DNA of 58,494 nucleotides from Paracoccaceae bacterium. Its GTDB lineage: Bacteria; Pseudomonadota; Alphaproteobacteria; Rhodobacterales; Rhodobacteraceae. Below the pieces are notes generated by a model, which did not search any database, was not told the DNA's origin, and saw only the letters and a program-made list of their open reading frames with translations. The DNA lies in the NCBI GenBank assembly GCA_020846995.1, contig JADLCV010000168.1, positions 1 through 58,494 of the forward strand. Direction: 5' to 3'. Of the stretch, positions 16,605-24,550 are shown in pieces; position 1 is the stretch's first letter, and every line of letters starts with the position of its first letter. Position numbers and translations under genes: made by a program.

Positions 16605-17141
16605 ATGGCCATCGCCGAACGTCACGACACCCTGCCGCTTCCGGTCTTCGACCGCCCCGTGCGCGTCCTCCTCGTCGTCGCCCCCTATTACGGCGACATC
16701 GCCGATCAGTTGCGGGCGGGGGCGCGGGCGACGCTCGCCGCGGCCGGGGCCGACGTCGAGGAGGTGGCGGTTCCGGGCGCGCTCGAGATCCCCGCGGCGA
16801 TCCGCCTCGCCCTCCGCCACGGCGGCCATGACGGCTTTGTCGCCCTCGGCTGCGTCATCCGCGGCGAGACCACGCATTACGAGATCGTCAGCACCCTCAG
16901 CAACCGGGGGCTGCTCGCGCTCGGGCTCGAGGGGGCCTGCATCGGCAATGCCATCCTGACGGTCGAGAACCGCGCCCAGGCCGAGGTGCGGGCCGACCCC
17001 GCGGGCGAGGACAAGGGCGGCGGCGCCGCGGCCGCGGCGCTCCATCTCGTGGCCCTCGCGCGCCGCTTCGCCGAGGCGCCGCGCTCGGTCGGCTTCGTCG
17101 CCGGGGTGCCACCCGCGGCCAGTGACCCCGGGCGCCGATGA
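16605..17141 (+). CDS. ribH: 6,7-dimethyl-8-ribityllumazine synthase
   Basis: Lumazine synthase joins the ribityl-pyrimidine with the butanone phosphate to give the substrate of RibE. The 178 aa carry YYGDIADQL, VPGALEIPAAI and GCVIRGETTHYEIV, which includes the catalytic His, and the later N-A-I-L-T-V-E-N segment. The C-terminal end is slightly extended and Pro/Ala-rich (VPPAASDPGRR). Its last four bases overlap the nusB start (ATGA), so ribH and nusB are translationally coupled. Confidence 0.95.
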   Translation: MAIAERHDTLPLPVFDRPVRVLLVVAPYYGDIADQLRAGARATLAAAGADVEEVAVPGALEIPAAIRLALRHGGHDGFVALGCVIRGETTHYEIVSTLSNRGLLALGLEGACIGNAILTVENRAQAEVRADPAGEDKGGGAAAAALHLVALARRFAEAPRSVGFVAGVPPAASDPGRR

Positions 17142-17620
17142 CGCCCGCCGGCCATCACGGGGGCGAGGCCGGGCACCGCCGCCGGCGCTCGGCCGCGCGG
17201 CTGCGCGCCGTCCAGGCCCTCTTCCAGATGGAGGCGTCGGGCCAGACCGTCGAGGCCGTGGTGGCCGAGTTCGAGGCCCACCGCTTCGGCCTGCCCGAGG
17301 GCGAGGTCGTGCTCGCCGAGGCCGATCCGGCCCATTTCCGCCGCCTGGTCGGCGATGCCGTGAACCCCCAGGCGCGGATCGACCAGATGACCGGCCGCGC
17401 CCTCGATGCCGGCTGGCCGATCGACCGCATCGACCCGACCCTCCGGGCGCTCTTCCGCGCCGCCGGGGCCGAACTCGTCGCCGGGACGGCGCCGCCGCGG
17501 GTCGTCATCAGCGAGTTCGTCGAGATCGCCAAGGCTTTCTTTCCCGAGGGGCGGGAGCCGGGCTTCGTCAACGGCGTCCTCGACACCATGGCCCGCGAGG
17601 CCCGGCCGGAGGCGTTCTGA
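17138..17620 (+). CDS. nusB: Transcription antitermination factor NusB
   Basis: NusB with S10 binds boxA RNA during antitermination of rRNA transcription. The 160-aa all-helical protein has a basic N-terminus (RRRRSAARLRAVQALFQME) and the conserved end PRVVISEFVEIAKAFF followed by GFVNGVLDTMARE. The position after ribH is the common bacterial arrangement. Confidence 0.94.
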   Translation: MTPAGHHGGEAGHRRRRSAARLRAVQALFQMEASGQTVEAVVAEFEAHRFGLPEGEVVLAEADPAHFRRLVGDAVNPQARIDQMTGRALDAGWPIDRIDPTLRALFRAAGAELVAGTAPPRVVISEFVEIAKAFFPEGREPGFVNGVLDTMAREARPEAF

Positions 17621-17667
17621 CCCGGCCGGCCGTCCCCCCGGGCGGACCGGATGCAGGGAGGGCCCGC

Positions 17668-18018
17668 ATGCCCGCACTCGTGCGCCTCTACCTCCGCCAG
17701 GTCGCCCTGGGCTTCCTCCTCGGGGGCCTGTTCACCCTCCTCCTCCTTCTTCTCGACGTCGGCGGCCTCGGCCATCTCGTCACCCATGTTCGCGGCGGCG
17801 GGCTCGCCGTCTTCCTCCTTGTCGCCTTCAACGGCATCGTCTTCGGGGGCGCCCAGTTCGGCATCCGGGTGATGGGGTTGGCCGCGGGCGAAGGCGACGT
17901 GCCGCCCGCCGCCCGCCTGCCGGCGCCGCCGGCGGTCGGCCCGGCACCGCCCAGGCCGGTCGCGGTCGCGGTGGCGGGCGCGCGGCCGGGGCGGGGCGGG
18001 CGCTTCCGCCCCGGCTGA
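17668..18018 (+). CDS. Small conserved membrane protein downstream of nusB
   Basis: The 116-aa protein has two TM helices (~10-32 and ~44-66: LAVFLLVAFNGIVFGGAQFG) and a disordered Pro/Ala/Arg tail (~78-116). Similar two-helix proteins with the FNGIVF-GAQFGI pattern follow nusB in Rhodobacteraceae. The function is unknown. The ATG at 17668 follows GGGAGGG. The tail is richer in Pro and Arg than expected and may have expanded under G+C pressure. Confidence 0.6.
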   Translation: MPALVRLYLRQVALGFLLGGLFTLLLLLLDVGGLGHLVTHVRGGGLAVFLLVAFNGIVFGGAQFGIRVMGLAAGEGDVPPAARLPAPPAVGPAPPRPVAVAVAGARPGRGGRFRPG

Positions 18019-18070
18019 TGCCCGCCGCGCCCGCCCGCCGGGGCGCGGGCCGTCCCGCGCCGGCCGGCGA

Positions 18071-18086
18071 CCCCCCCGCGGGGGGG
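18071..18086. terminator. C7GCG7 palindrome between convergent genes
   Basis: A perfect 16-base palindrome (seven C, GC, seven G) lies in the 70-base gap between two convergent genes. It may act as a bidirectional hairpin. There is no T-run, so an intrinsic terminator is only possible. Confidence 0.35.
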
Positions 18087-18088
18087 CC

Positions 18089-19084
18089 TCAGCCGCCGCA
18101 GAGGCCCTGGAGCGCGACCCAGGCGTCGTCGCCGAGGAGGGGGGGCGCCCCGGCCGCCCCGGCGAGGCGCGCGGGGTCAAGCCCCGCCCGCCTCGCGTAG
18201 GGCCCCCCGGCGACCCCCGCCGCGACAAGGCGGCGGTCGAGAAGGGCAAGATCGAGGGGGCGCGCGGGGGCGGCGAGGCCCGCCGCCCCGAGCCCCGCGA
18301 GCGCCCCCGCCGGCAGGTCGCCCGAGGTCAGGAGGGTGAACGTCGCCCCGAGCCCGGCCGCGGCGAGGACGGCGACGAGGGGGTCGGCCGTCTCGGCCCG
18401 GAGCCTTTCGGCGAGGATCGCCGCCGCGGCCGCCTCGGGGCCCTCCTCGTCCTCGACGAGCGCCCGCGCGAGGATGACGATGCCGCCCGGGAGATGGGCG
18501 GCGAGCGCGGGGCCGGCCGGCAGGACGACGATCTCGCCCCCCGGGGGCCCGGGCAGGGCCGCGCCCAGGCGGGCGAGCGCCGCCGTCGCCGCGGGGGCCC
18601 GGCAGGCCGGGCCGAAGCGCGCCTCGGCATCGGCGAGAAGCGCCCGGCCGATGGCCGCGCGCCGGGCCGCGGGCACGATCGCGGCGGCATGGCCGACGAC
18701 CGCCGCGGGCAGCCAGAGGGCCACGGCCACCCCGCCCGCGAGGAGAAGGGCGAGGGCGAGAGGCCCCCGCCGCGAGCCCCCCCGCCGGCTCCTGCCGTCG
18801 AGGGCCGCGCGCACGGTGCTGACGGCGGCGATCATGTCGGCATCGTCGATCTCGAGCGTCTCGGGCGCCTCGGCGCCGGGGGCGTAGAGGGCCGGGAGGG
18901 CGCCGGGGTTCAGCCGCACGACCGCCGGCAGCGACCAGTGGGCGAGCGCGAGACCGCTCCGCATCTCGGCGATGACGAGCGTCGCCGCGCCGAAGGCGAC
19001 CGCGACCTCGCGCCGCTGCGCCCCCGGTCCCTCGCGCCACAGCCCCACGCATTCGAGGCGCTGGTAGCGGCTCAGCGCCGTCAT
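18089..19084 (-). CDS. Conserved hypothetical membrane protein, possible dead M48-like peptidase
   Basis: The 331-aa protein has an N-terminal beta-rich domain (~1-75: YQRLECVGLWREG...LVIAEM), one TM helix (~108-128) and a C-terminal domain. In that domain PGGIVILARALVEDEEGPE is followed by a helix AAAAAILAERLRA. This resembles the region around the active site of M48-type peptidases, but the HExxH zinc motif is absent. I do not recognise a specific function. It is convergent with the nusB-linked gene and shares its strand with cpdB. Confidence 0.5.
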   Translation of the reverse strand: MTALSRYQRLECVGLWREGPGAQRREVAVAFGAATLVIAEMRSGLALAHWSLPAVVRLNPGALPALYAPGAEAPETLEIDDADMIAAVSTVRAALDGRSRRGGSRRGPLALALLLAGGVAVALWLPAAVVGHAAAIVPAARRAAIGRALLADAEARFGPACRAPAATAALARLGAALPGPPGGEIVVLPAGPALAAHLPGGIVILARALVEDEEGPEAAAAAILAERLRAETADPLVAVLAAAGLGATFTLLTSGDLPAGALAGLGAAGLAAPARPLDLALLDRRLVAAGVAGGPYARRAGLDPARLAGAAGAPPLLGDDAWVALQGLCGG

Positions 19085-19163
19085 CGTGGTCTCCGCCCGC
19101 GCTTCATCCGGGGACCGAGCTTAGCCCTCCCGGCCGCGAGCGGCAACGGTCGCGGGCGCCCTT

Positions 19164-21182
19164 TCAGAGGGCGAGGCGGAAGCGCCGGAAGCCGCCCTCG
19201 CCGTCGCCCGCGGGCGCGATCGCCCGCCCGCCCGGCGCCGGCAGATGGGCGAGCGCGCCCGGCCCGGAGTCGAAGACGACGGTCGTCCCGGGCATGGGCG
19301 CAAAGCGCCAGACCTCGACGGGGGAGGATTCGACGGGGCCGGCGCGGGCGAGATGGGCGGCGAGCACCTCCCGGCAGGTCGGCGGCCCCGCGAGCACCAC
19401 GCGCCGCGCGGCGCCGGCGCCGGGGAAACCCCCGCCGCCGGCGGCGCGGTAGTCGCTGGTGACGAGGATCACCGCCTCGGCGGGGTCGAGCGGCCGGCCG
19501 GCGAGCGTGATCGCGCCGACCCGCCGCGACCCCGGCTCAACCAGCCGCCCCTCGGCGTCGTAGCGGGCCGGCCGGGCGAGGTCGATCGTGTAGCCGAGCC
19601 CGTGGACGACATCGAAGTTGTGGCAGGGAAAGGCGGGGTCGATCAGGGCCGCGTCCTGCGCCCCGGGCCTGACGCGAAGGAACTGGCCGGCCGCCCGCTC
19701 GAGCCATTCGGCCACCTCGGCGCCCGAGAGGGCGAGCGCGCAGGGCTGGTTCGGATAGGGGAAAAGCTGGGCGACATCGCGCATCGTCAGGGGCCCGGCG
19801 GCGATGTCGGCATAGTTCGCGGGCCCCCCGCGGCCGCCCGCGCGCGCCGGCGCGACCGCCGCCAGGATCGCCCGCCCCGCCGCCGCGCCGCCGGCGAGGC
19901 GGGCGCGGACATGGGCCGTCTGCGCCGCCGCCACGAGCGCGAGGACGGGGTCAGGGGCGACGAGGGCGAAGTAGCTCTGGAGGGCCGTCCGCGTTGTCCC
20001 CGCCGGCCGGTCGAGCGCGGCACGCACCTCGGCGTCCCAGGGCCGGGCGGCGGCGCTGACCGCGGGGCAGGCGGGGGCCGCGGCGCGCATCCCCCCGCCC
20101 GCGCGCCGCCGCGCCACCGGCCGGGCGCGGCCGCGGCCGCGCTCCGGCCGCCAGCCGCCCGCCCCGCCCGTCGCGCCCGCCCCGCCCGTCGCGCCCGCCC
20201 CCTCCGCCCCGGCCGCCCCGGCCGCCCCGGCTGCGACCGCGACATCGACGCTGCCGAGGTGGCTGCCCCCCGCCCCGGCCATCACCGCCGGCCGGCCGGC
20301 GATCGTCCCCCGGGCCACCGAGAGCCCGGGCCGGCCGGCGAAGGCCGCGCCGGGAAAGACGAGGTGGCTGTGGCCGGCGAGGACGACGTCGATGCCGGGC
20401 AGGCGGGCGAGGGGGAGGGCCGCGTCCTCCATCCCCGGGGCGTGGCGGGCGGCGCCGATGCCGGTATGGGCGAGGGCGACGACGACCTCGGCGCCGGCCT
20501 CGCGCAGTTCGGGCACGAAGGCGCGGGCAGCCTCGACGATGTCGCGCACGAAAAGGCGGCCGGCGAGGTGGCGGGCGTTCCACATCGTCGTCTGCGGCGG
20601 CAGGAAGCCGATAAGCCCGACCCGGAGCGGCCGCTCCCCCCCGGCCCCGCCCGCGAGCGCACGCTCGACGATCACCCAGGGGGGCAGGAGCAGGCGGTCC
20701 TGGCGCGGCCCGGCCCCGAGCGCGAGGGCGGCATTGGCCGAGACGACGGGAAAGCGCGCATCCGCAAGCGCCCGCTCGAGGAAGGGCAGGCCGTAGTCGA
20801 ACTCGTGGTTGCCGATCGTCGCGGCATCGTAGCCGGCGGCGTTCATGGCCGCGATCACGGGATGGACCTCGCCCGCGGCCAGGCCGCGCCCGATCCCGAC
20901 GAGATCGCCGAGGGGGCTGCCCTGGAGGAAGTCGCCGTTGTCGAGAAGAAGGCTCGCCGGCGCCGCCGCCCTGAGCCGGCGGGCGAGGCCGGCGGCGCGG
21001 GCGAGGCCGATCCCGGGGGCGGGACGGTCGGCGAAATAGTCCCAGGGCAGGATCGTCGCGTGAAGGTCGGTGGTCGCGATCAGGCGCAGGCGTGGACGGC
21101 CTGCGCCTGCCCCGGGCGGCGCCGCCCCTGCGGGAAGGGCGCCGCCGGCGTCGGGTGGCGGCGCCGTCCGGACGTGCTGCAC
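19164..21182 (-). CDS. cpdB: 2',3'-cyclic-nucleotide 2'-phosphodiesterase / 3'-nucleotidase (CpdB-type)
   Basis: CpdB-type enzymes hydrolyse 2',3'-cyclic nucleotides and 3'-nucleotides for scavenging. The metallophosphoesterase domain (~30-315) keeps all metal motifs: TTDLHA, DNGDFLQGSPLGD, IGNHEFDYG, ALAHTGIG and LAGHSHLVFPG. The C-terminal nucleotidase domain (~365-672) has QLFPYPNQ, HNFDVVHGLGYTIDL and VTSDYRAAGGGGFPG. A Gly/Ala/Thr-rich linker (~314-364) is expanded by short repeats. The N-terminus has no evident Sec leader although the family is usually periplasmic; the start may be misplaced or export may differ. 672 aa is normal length. Confidence 0.88.
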   Translation of the reverse strand: MQHVRTAPPPDAGGALPAGAAPPGAGAGRPRLRLIATTDLHATILPWDYFADRPAPGIGLARAAGLARRLRAAAPASLLLDNGDFLQGSPLGDLVGIGRGLAAGEVHPVIAAMNAAGYDAATIGNHEFDYGLPFLERALADARFPVVSANAALALGAGPRQDRLLLPPWVIVERALAGGAGGERPLRVGLIGFLPPQTTMWNARHLAGRLFVRDIVEAARAFVPELREAGAEVVVALAHTGIGAARHAPGMEDAALPLARLPGIDVVLAGHSHLVFPGAAFAGRPGLSVARGTIAGRPAVMAGAGGSHLGSVDVAVAAGAAGAAGAEGAGATGGAGATGGAGGWRPERGRGRARPVARRRAGGGMRAAAPACPAVSAAARPWDAEVRAALDRPAGTTRTALQSYFALVAPDPVLALVAAAQTAHVRARLAGGAAAGRAILAAVAPARAGGRGGPANYADIAAGPLTMRDVAQLFPYPNQPCALALSGAEVAEWLERAAGQFLRVRPGAQDAALIDPAFPCHNFDVVHGLGYTIDLARPARYDAEGRLVEPGSRRVGAITLAGRPLDPAEAVILVTSDYRAAGGGGFPGAGAARRVVLAGPPTCREVLAAHLARAGPVESSPVEVWRFAPMPGTTVVFDSGPGALAHLPAPGGRAIAPAGDGEGGFRRFRLAL
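20156..20235. repeat. 18-bp and 9-bp short tandem repeats in cpdB
   Basis: The unit cccgccccgcccgtcgcg occurs twice plus a partial copy, followed by three copies of gccccggcc. On the minus strand this encodes GAAGAAG and GATGGAGATGGAGG in the linker between the two CpdB domains. All units keep the reading frame. Confidence 0.7.
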
Positions 21183-21551
21183 GCTCGCTTCCCCCTCGCG
21201 ACGCTCCGGGGCGCGGGCCCCGCGGCGGGCGCCGGGACGGCCACGCGCGCGGGGGCGCCCGCCCCCCTCCGGGGCCGGACCCTAGGGCGGGCCCGGGCGG
21301 GCTGGCAACGGCCGGGCGGCGCCGGGGCCGGGGAATTTCGCAATCCTGGGTTGGTTGGGCCACGCCCCCCAGGCTGGCCGGCGCGGGTCGGCGCGGGCGC
21401 GCCCGCCCGCCCGGGCGCCCCCGGCGTTGCGCGGCGGGCGCGGTCGTGGCAATGGAGGCCCGGCGCGCGCGGGGCGAGGGTGGCCCTGCGCCGCCGGAAC
21501 CACCGGCGGGGCGGGCGGCCCCCGGGGGGGCGGGCGCGGGGAGGGTGGCGG
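21183..21551. promoter_or_regulatory. Divergent spacer between cpdB and nudC
   Basis: There is no gene in these 369 bases. Most is GC-rich with many short inverted repeats. A relatively AT-rich patch near 21331-21362 (gggaatttcgcaatcctggg) is the only obvious promoter candidate. A G-rich run and GGGAGG precede nudC. Confidence 0.35.
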
Positions 21552-22532
21552 ATGCGCTGGGCAGAGACGGTGACCTTCGGCGGCACCGGGCGCGACCGGG
21601 CGGCGGCGCTGCGCACGCGGCCGGGGGCGGCGGCGGCGGCCCTGGCCCACCCCGAGGCCCGCGTCCTGCCCCTCTGGCGCGGCAAGACGGTGATCGCGGG
21701 CGAGGGGCGCGACCGGCTCGGGCTCCTCCCCGCGGGCCATGCCGCCCTCGCCGCGGCGGCCGAGCCGCCGGCCTTCATCGGCCTCGGCGGGGGGGCGGGG
21801 GGCGAGGCGCCGGTCTTCGCCGCCGACCTCGCCGGCTGGGAGCCGGCCGGCGTCGATGCCGCCGCCGCGGCGGCCTTCTTCGACCCCACCGAGCAGGGCC
21901 ACCCGCTGATGCCGCCCGACCACCGCTTTGCCGAACTGCGCGGGGTCATGACCCGCCTCTCGCCGCGCGAGGCCGAGCTTGCGGCGACCGCCAAGGCGCT
22001 TCTCGGCTGGCACGCGACGCACCGCTTCTGCGCCCGCTGCGGGGCCGCCTCGGCCCCCGCCGCGGCCGGCTGGCAGCGCGCCTGCCCGGCCTGCGGGGCG
22101 AGCCACTTCCCGCGCACCGACCCGGTCGTCATCATGCTCGTCACCCGCGCCAATGCCGTCCTCCTCGGCCGCTCGCGGGCCTGGCCCGAGGGGATGTATT
22201 CGCTGCTGGCGGGCTTCATCGAGCCCGGCGAGACGATCGAGGCGGCGGTGCGCCGCGAGGTCGCCGAGGAGACGGGCGTCGCCGTCGGCGCCGTCCGCTA
22301 CCTCGCCTCGCAGCCCTGGCCCTATCCCGCCTCGCTGATGATCGGCTGCGCCGCCGAGGCCCTGGGCGAGGCGATCACGGCCGACCCCGAGGAACTCGAG
22401 GATGCGCTGTGGCTGACGCGCGAGGCGATGGTCGACGTCCTCGCCGGCAGCCACGCCCGCGTCCGGCCGCCGCGCCGGGGGGCGATCGCGCGCTTCCTGA
22501 TCGAGGCCTGGCTGTCCGACCGGCTCGACTGA
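21552..22532 (+). CDS. nudC: NADH pyrophosphatase NudC
   Basis: NudC hydrolyses NAD(H) to NMN(H) and AMP and can remove NAD caps from RNA. The 326 aa have an N-terminal domain, a zinc ribbon with four Cys (CARCG and CPACG), and a Nudix box in GFIEPGETIEAAVRREVAEE followed by TG. The NudC signature SQPWPYPASLM follows directly. All parts are intact and ordered as in the family. The ATG at 21552 follows GGGAGGGTGG. The SRPBCC gene starts 12 bases after the stop. Confidence 0.93.
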   Translation: MRWAETVTFGGTGRDRAAALRTRPGAAAAALAHPEARVLPLWRGKTVIAGEGRDRLGLLPAGHAALAAAAEPPAFIGLGGGAGGEAPVFAADLAGWEPAGVDAAAAAAFFDPTEQGHPLMPPDHRFAELRGVMTRLSPREAELAATAKALLGWHATHRFCARCGAASAPAAAGWQRACPACGASHFPRTDPVVIMLVTRANAVLLGRSRAWPEGMYSLLAGFIEPGETIEAAVRREVAEETGVAVGAVRYLASQPWPYPASLMIGCAAEALGEAITADPEELEDALWLTREAMVDVLAGSHARVRPPRRGAIARFLIEAWLSDRLD

Positions 22533-22543
22533 CGGGGCCGGAG

Positions 22544-23005
22544 GTGCGCCTGGCCGCGAGCCACGACGTCTCGCTCCCCCGCGCCCGCCTCTGGGCGGCG
22601 CTGACCGACCTCGACCATCTCGAGGCGCTGGCGCGCGAGCACCGGGTCGAACTTGCGCGCGCGGGCGCCGGCGGGGCCGGCACCGAGTGGGAGGCGCGCT
22701 TCCGCCTGCGCGGGGCCGACCGCCGCCTCGGCGTCCGCCTTGTGGCCGAGGAGGCGCCCGAGCGGCTCGGCTTCGGCCTCGAGGGCGAGGGGATCCTCGG
22801 CACGGGCGAGGTCGCGCTGGCCGCGCTCGGCCCCGGCCGCACGCGCCTCGCCGTGAGCCTCGAGATCCGGCCCCGGACCTTCGCCGCCCGCCTCGTCCTC
22901 GCCTCGCTCGGCCTCGCGCAGGGCCGGGTCGAGCGGCGATTCGCGCGCGGGGTGGCGGGGTTCGCCCGCCTCCTTGCGGCCCGCGGCCGCCGCCGGGCCG
23001 ACTGA
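22544..23005 (+). CDS. SRPBCC (START-like) family protein
   Basis: The 153-aa protein has the expected beta-helix-beta pattern of the polyketide-cyclase/SRPBCC fold: HDVSLPRARLWAALTDLDHLE at the N-terminus (written here in two overlapping parts: HDVSLPRARLWAAL and TDLDHLE), alternating strands, and a long C-terminal helix (QGRVERRFARGVAGFARLL). Such folds bind hydrophobic ligands; none can be assigned. The start is GTG at 22544, 12 bases after nudC, with a GGAGG that touches the start codon. Confidence 0.65.
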   Translation: MRLAASHDVSLPRARLWAALTDLDHLEALAREHRVELARAGAGGAGTEWEARFRLRGADRRLGVRLVAEEAPERLGFGLEGEGILGTGEVALAALGPGRTRLAVSLEIRPRTFAARLVLASLGLAQGRVERRFARGVAGFARLLAARGRRRAD

Positions 23006-23021
23006 GGCGCCGGACCGTGTG

Positions 23022-23711
23022 ATGCACCTCTCGCCCGGGCGCGGCTTCCTTTTCGTCCACATCCCCAAGACCGGCGGCACCTCGCTGGCGCTTGCGCTCG
23101 AGGCGCGGGCGGCGGCGGCGGACATCCTCATCGGCGACACCTCCAAGGCGCGGGCCCGCCGGGGCCGGTTGCGGGGCGCGCGGGCCGCGGGGCGGCTCTG
23201 GAAGCACTCCCGCCTCTCCGACATCGAGGGGCTCGTCAGCCCCGAGGCGATGGCGAGGCTCTTCGTCTTCACCCTCGTCCGGAACCCCTGGGACCGCGTC
23301 GTCAGCCTCTATCACTGGCTGCGCGGCCAGCGCTTCGGCCATCCCGCGGTGGCGCTGGCCCGCGCGACGGACTTCGCGGCCTTCCTCAACCACCCGCGGA
23401 CGCAGGCGAGCCTCGCCGCAGACCGCTTCGGCGCCTATGTCACCGACCCCGCGGGCGTCGATCGCTGCGGCCTCTGGCTCCGGCTCGAGCGGCTCGAGGA
23501 CGACCTGCCGCTTCTCGAGGCCCGCCTCGGGCTCTGCCTCGCACCCCTCCCGCACGCCAACGCGACCCTCCGGCCGCGCGACTACCGCACCCTCTACAGC
23601 GATGCCGACGCCCGCCTTCTCGCCCGCCTCTGCGCCGAGGACATCGCCCGCTTCGGCTATGCCTTTGACCGCCCCGCACCCGCGGGGCCGGCGCCGCAGG
23701 CCGGCCCCTGA
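23022..23711 (+). CDS. Sulfotransferase family protein
   Basis: Sulfotransferases move sulfate from PAPS to a hydroxyl or amine. The 229-aa protein begins with the PAPS 5'-phosphosulfate loop FVHIPKTGGTSL (~10-21). It has the 3'-phosphate-binding region VFTLVRNPWDRVVSLYHWL (~85-105), with the Arg and Ser expected there. The end is Pro/Ala-rich. It follows the SRPBCC gene by 16 bases. No PAPS synthesis genes and no obvious acceptor pathway lie nearby; capsule modification is conceivable but unsupported. Confidence 0.8.
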   Translation: MHLSPGRGFLFVHIPKTGGTSLALALEARAAAADILIGDTSKARARRGRLRGARAAGRLWKHSRLSDIEGLVSPEAMARLFVFTLVRNPWDRVVSLYHWLRGQRFGHPAVALARATDFAAFLNHPRTQASLAADRFGAYVTDPAGVDRCGLWLRLERLEDDLPLLEARLGLCLAPLPHANATLRPRDYRTLYSDADARLLARLCAEDIARFGYAFDRPAPAGPAPQAGP

Positions 23712-23857
23712 AGGAGCGGACAGGGGCCCCGGGCGGCGCGCGCGCGGCGGGTGGCCCCTCGACCGGGACGGGAACGGGGGGGCGGGCGGCCGCCGGCAGG
23801 GCCTTGCTGGCCGGGCGCCCTGCGCATACCTTGCCCGCGAACATCCCGGACACCCCC

Positions 23858-24550
23858 ATGCGCATCGGCATCCTCGAGACCGGCCTCGCGCCCGAAGAAC
23901 TTCGGGTGCGCCACGGCAGCTATCCCGACATGTTCGCCCGGCTCCTGGCCGGGCAGGGCTTCGAGTTCCGCGCCTGGCGCGTCGTCGCGGGCGACTTTCC
24001 CGCCGGTGTCCACGACGCCGACGGCTGGCTTCTCACCGGCTCGCGCCATGGCGCCTACGACGACCTGCCCTTCATTCCCCGTCTCGAGGCCTTCATCCGC
24101 ACGGCCTACGCCGAGGGCGTGCCGCTCGTCGGCATCTGTTTCGGTCACCAGATCATCGCCCAGGCGCTCGGCGGGCGGGTCGAGAAGGCGGCCGCGGGCT
24201 GGCAGGTCGGCCCCCAGGACTACGACTTCGGGGACCGCACCCTGCGCCTCAACGCCTGGCACCAGGACCAGGTGACGATGCCCCCGCCGGAGGCGCGGGT
24301 GATCGCGAGCAGCCCCGCCTGCCCGGTCGCGGCCCTCGGTTACGCCGGGCCCGCCCTCACCGTCCAGGCCCATCCCGAGTTCGATGCGGATTTCATCGGC
24401 GGGCTCATGGAGACGCGCGGCCGGGGCGTCGTGCCCGCGGGCCGTCTCGAGGCCGCCCGCGCCCGGCTGGACGAGGCGACCGACGCCGGCGCGCTCGCCG
24501 CCCGCATCACCGAGTTCTTCCATGACCGCGGAGCCGCCCGCCATGTCTGA
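23858..24550 (+). CDS. Class I glutamine amidotransferase of the polyamine cluster
   Basis: The 230-aa protein is a stand-alone class I GATase. The nucleophile Cys lies in GICFGHQIIAQ and the His-x-Glu pair in VQAHPEF. MRIGILETG is the natural N-terminus. It overlaps the glutamine-synthetase-like gene by eight bases and is therefore co-translated. By context it may hydrolyse a gamma-glutamyl intermediate, as PuuD does in E. coli, but PuuD belongs to a different peptidase C26 subgroup, so the assignment is tentative. Confidence 0.75.
   Translation: MRIGILETGLAPEELRVRHGSYPDMFARLLAGQGFEFRAWRVVAGDFPAGVHDADGWLLTGSRHGAYDDLPFIPRLEAFIRTAYAEGVPLVGICFGHQIIAQALGGRVEKAAAGWQVGPQDYDFGDRTLRLNAWHQDQVTMPPPEARVIASSPACPVAALGYAGPALTVQAHPEFDADFIGGLMETRGRGVVPAGRLEAARARLDEATDAGALAARITEFFHDRGAARHV

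Noticed and set aside
19245-21551. Long plus-strand open frame joined to the front of nudC and antisense to cpdB
   Set aside because: The NudC family start is at 21552. The upstream part is the mirror of cpdB.
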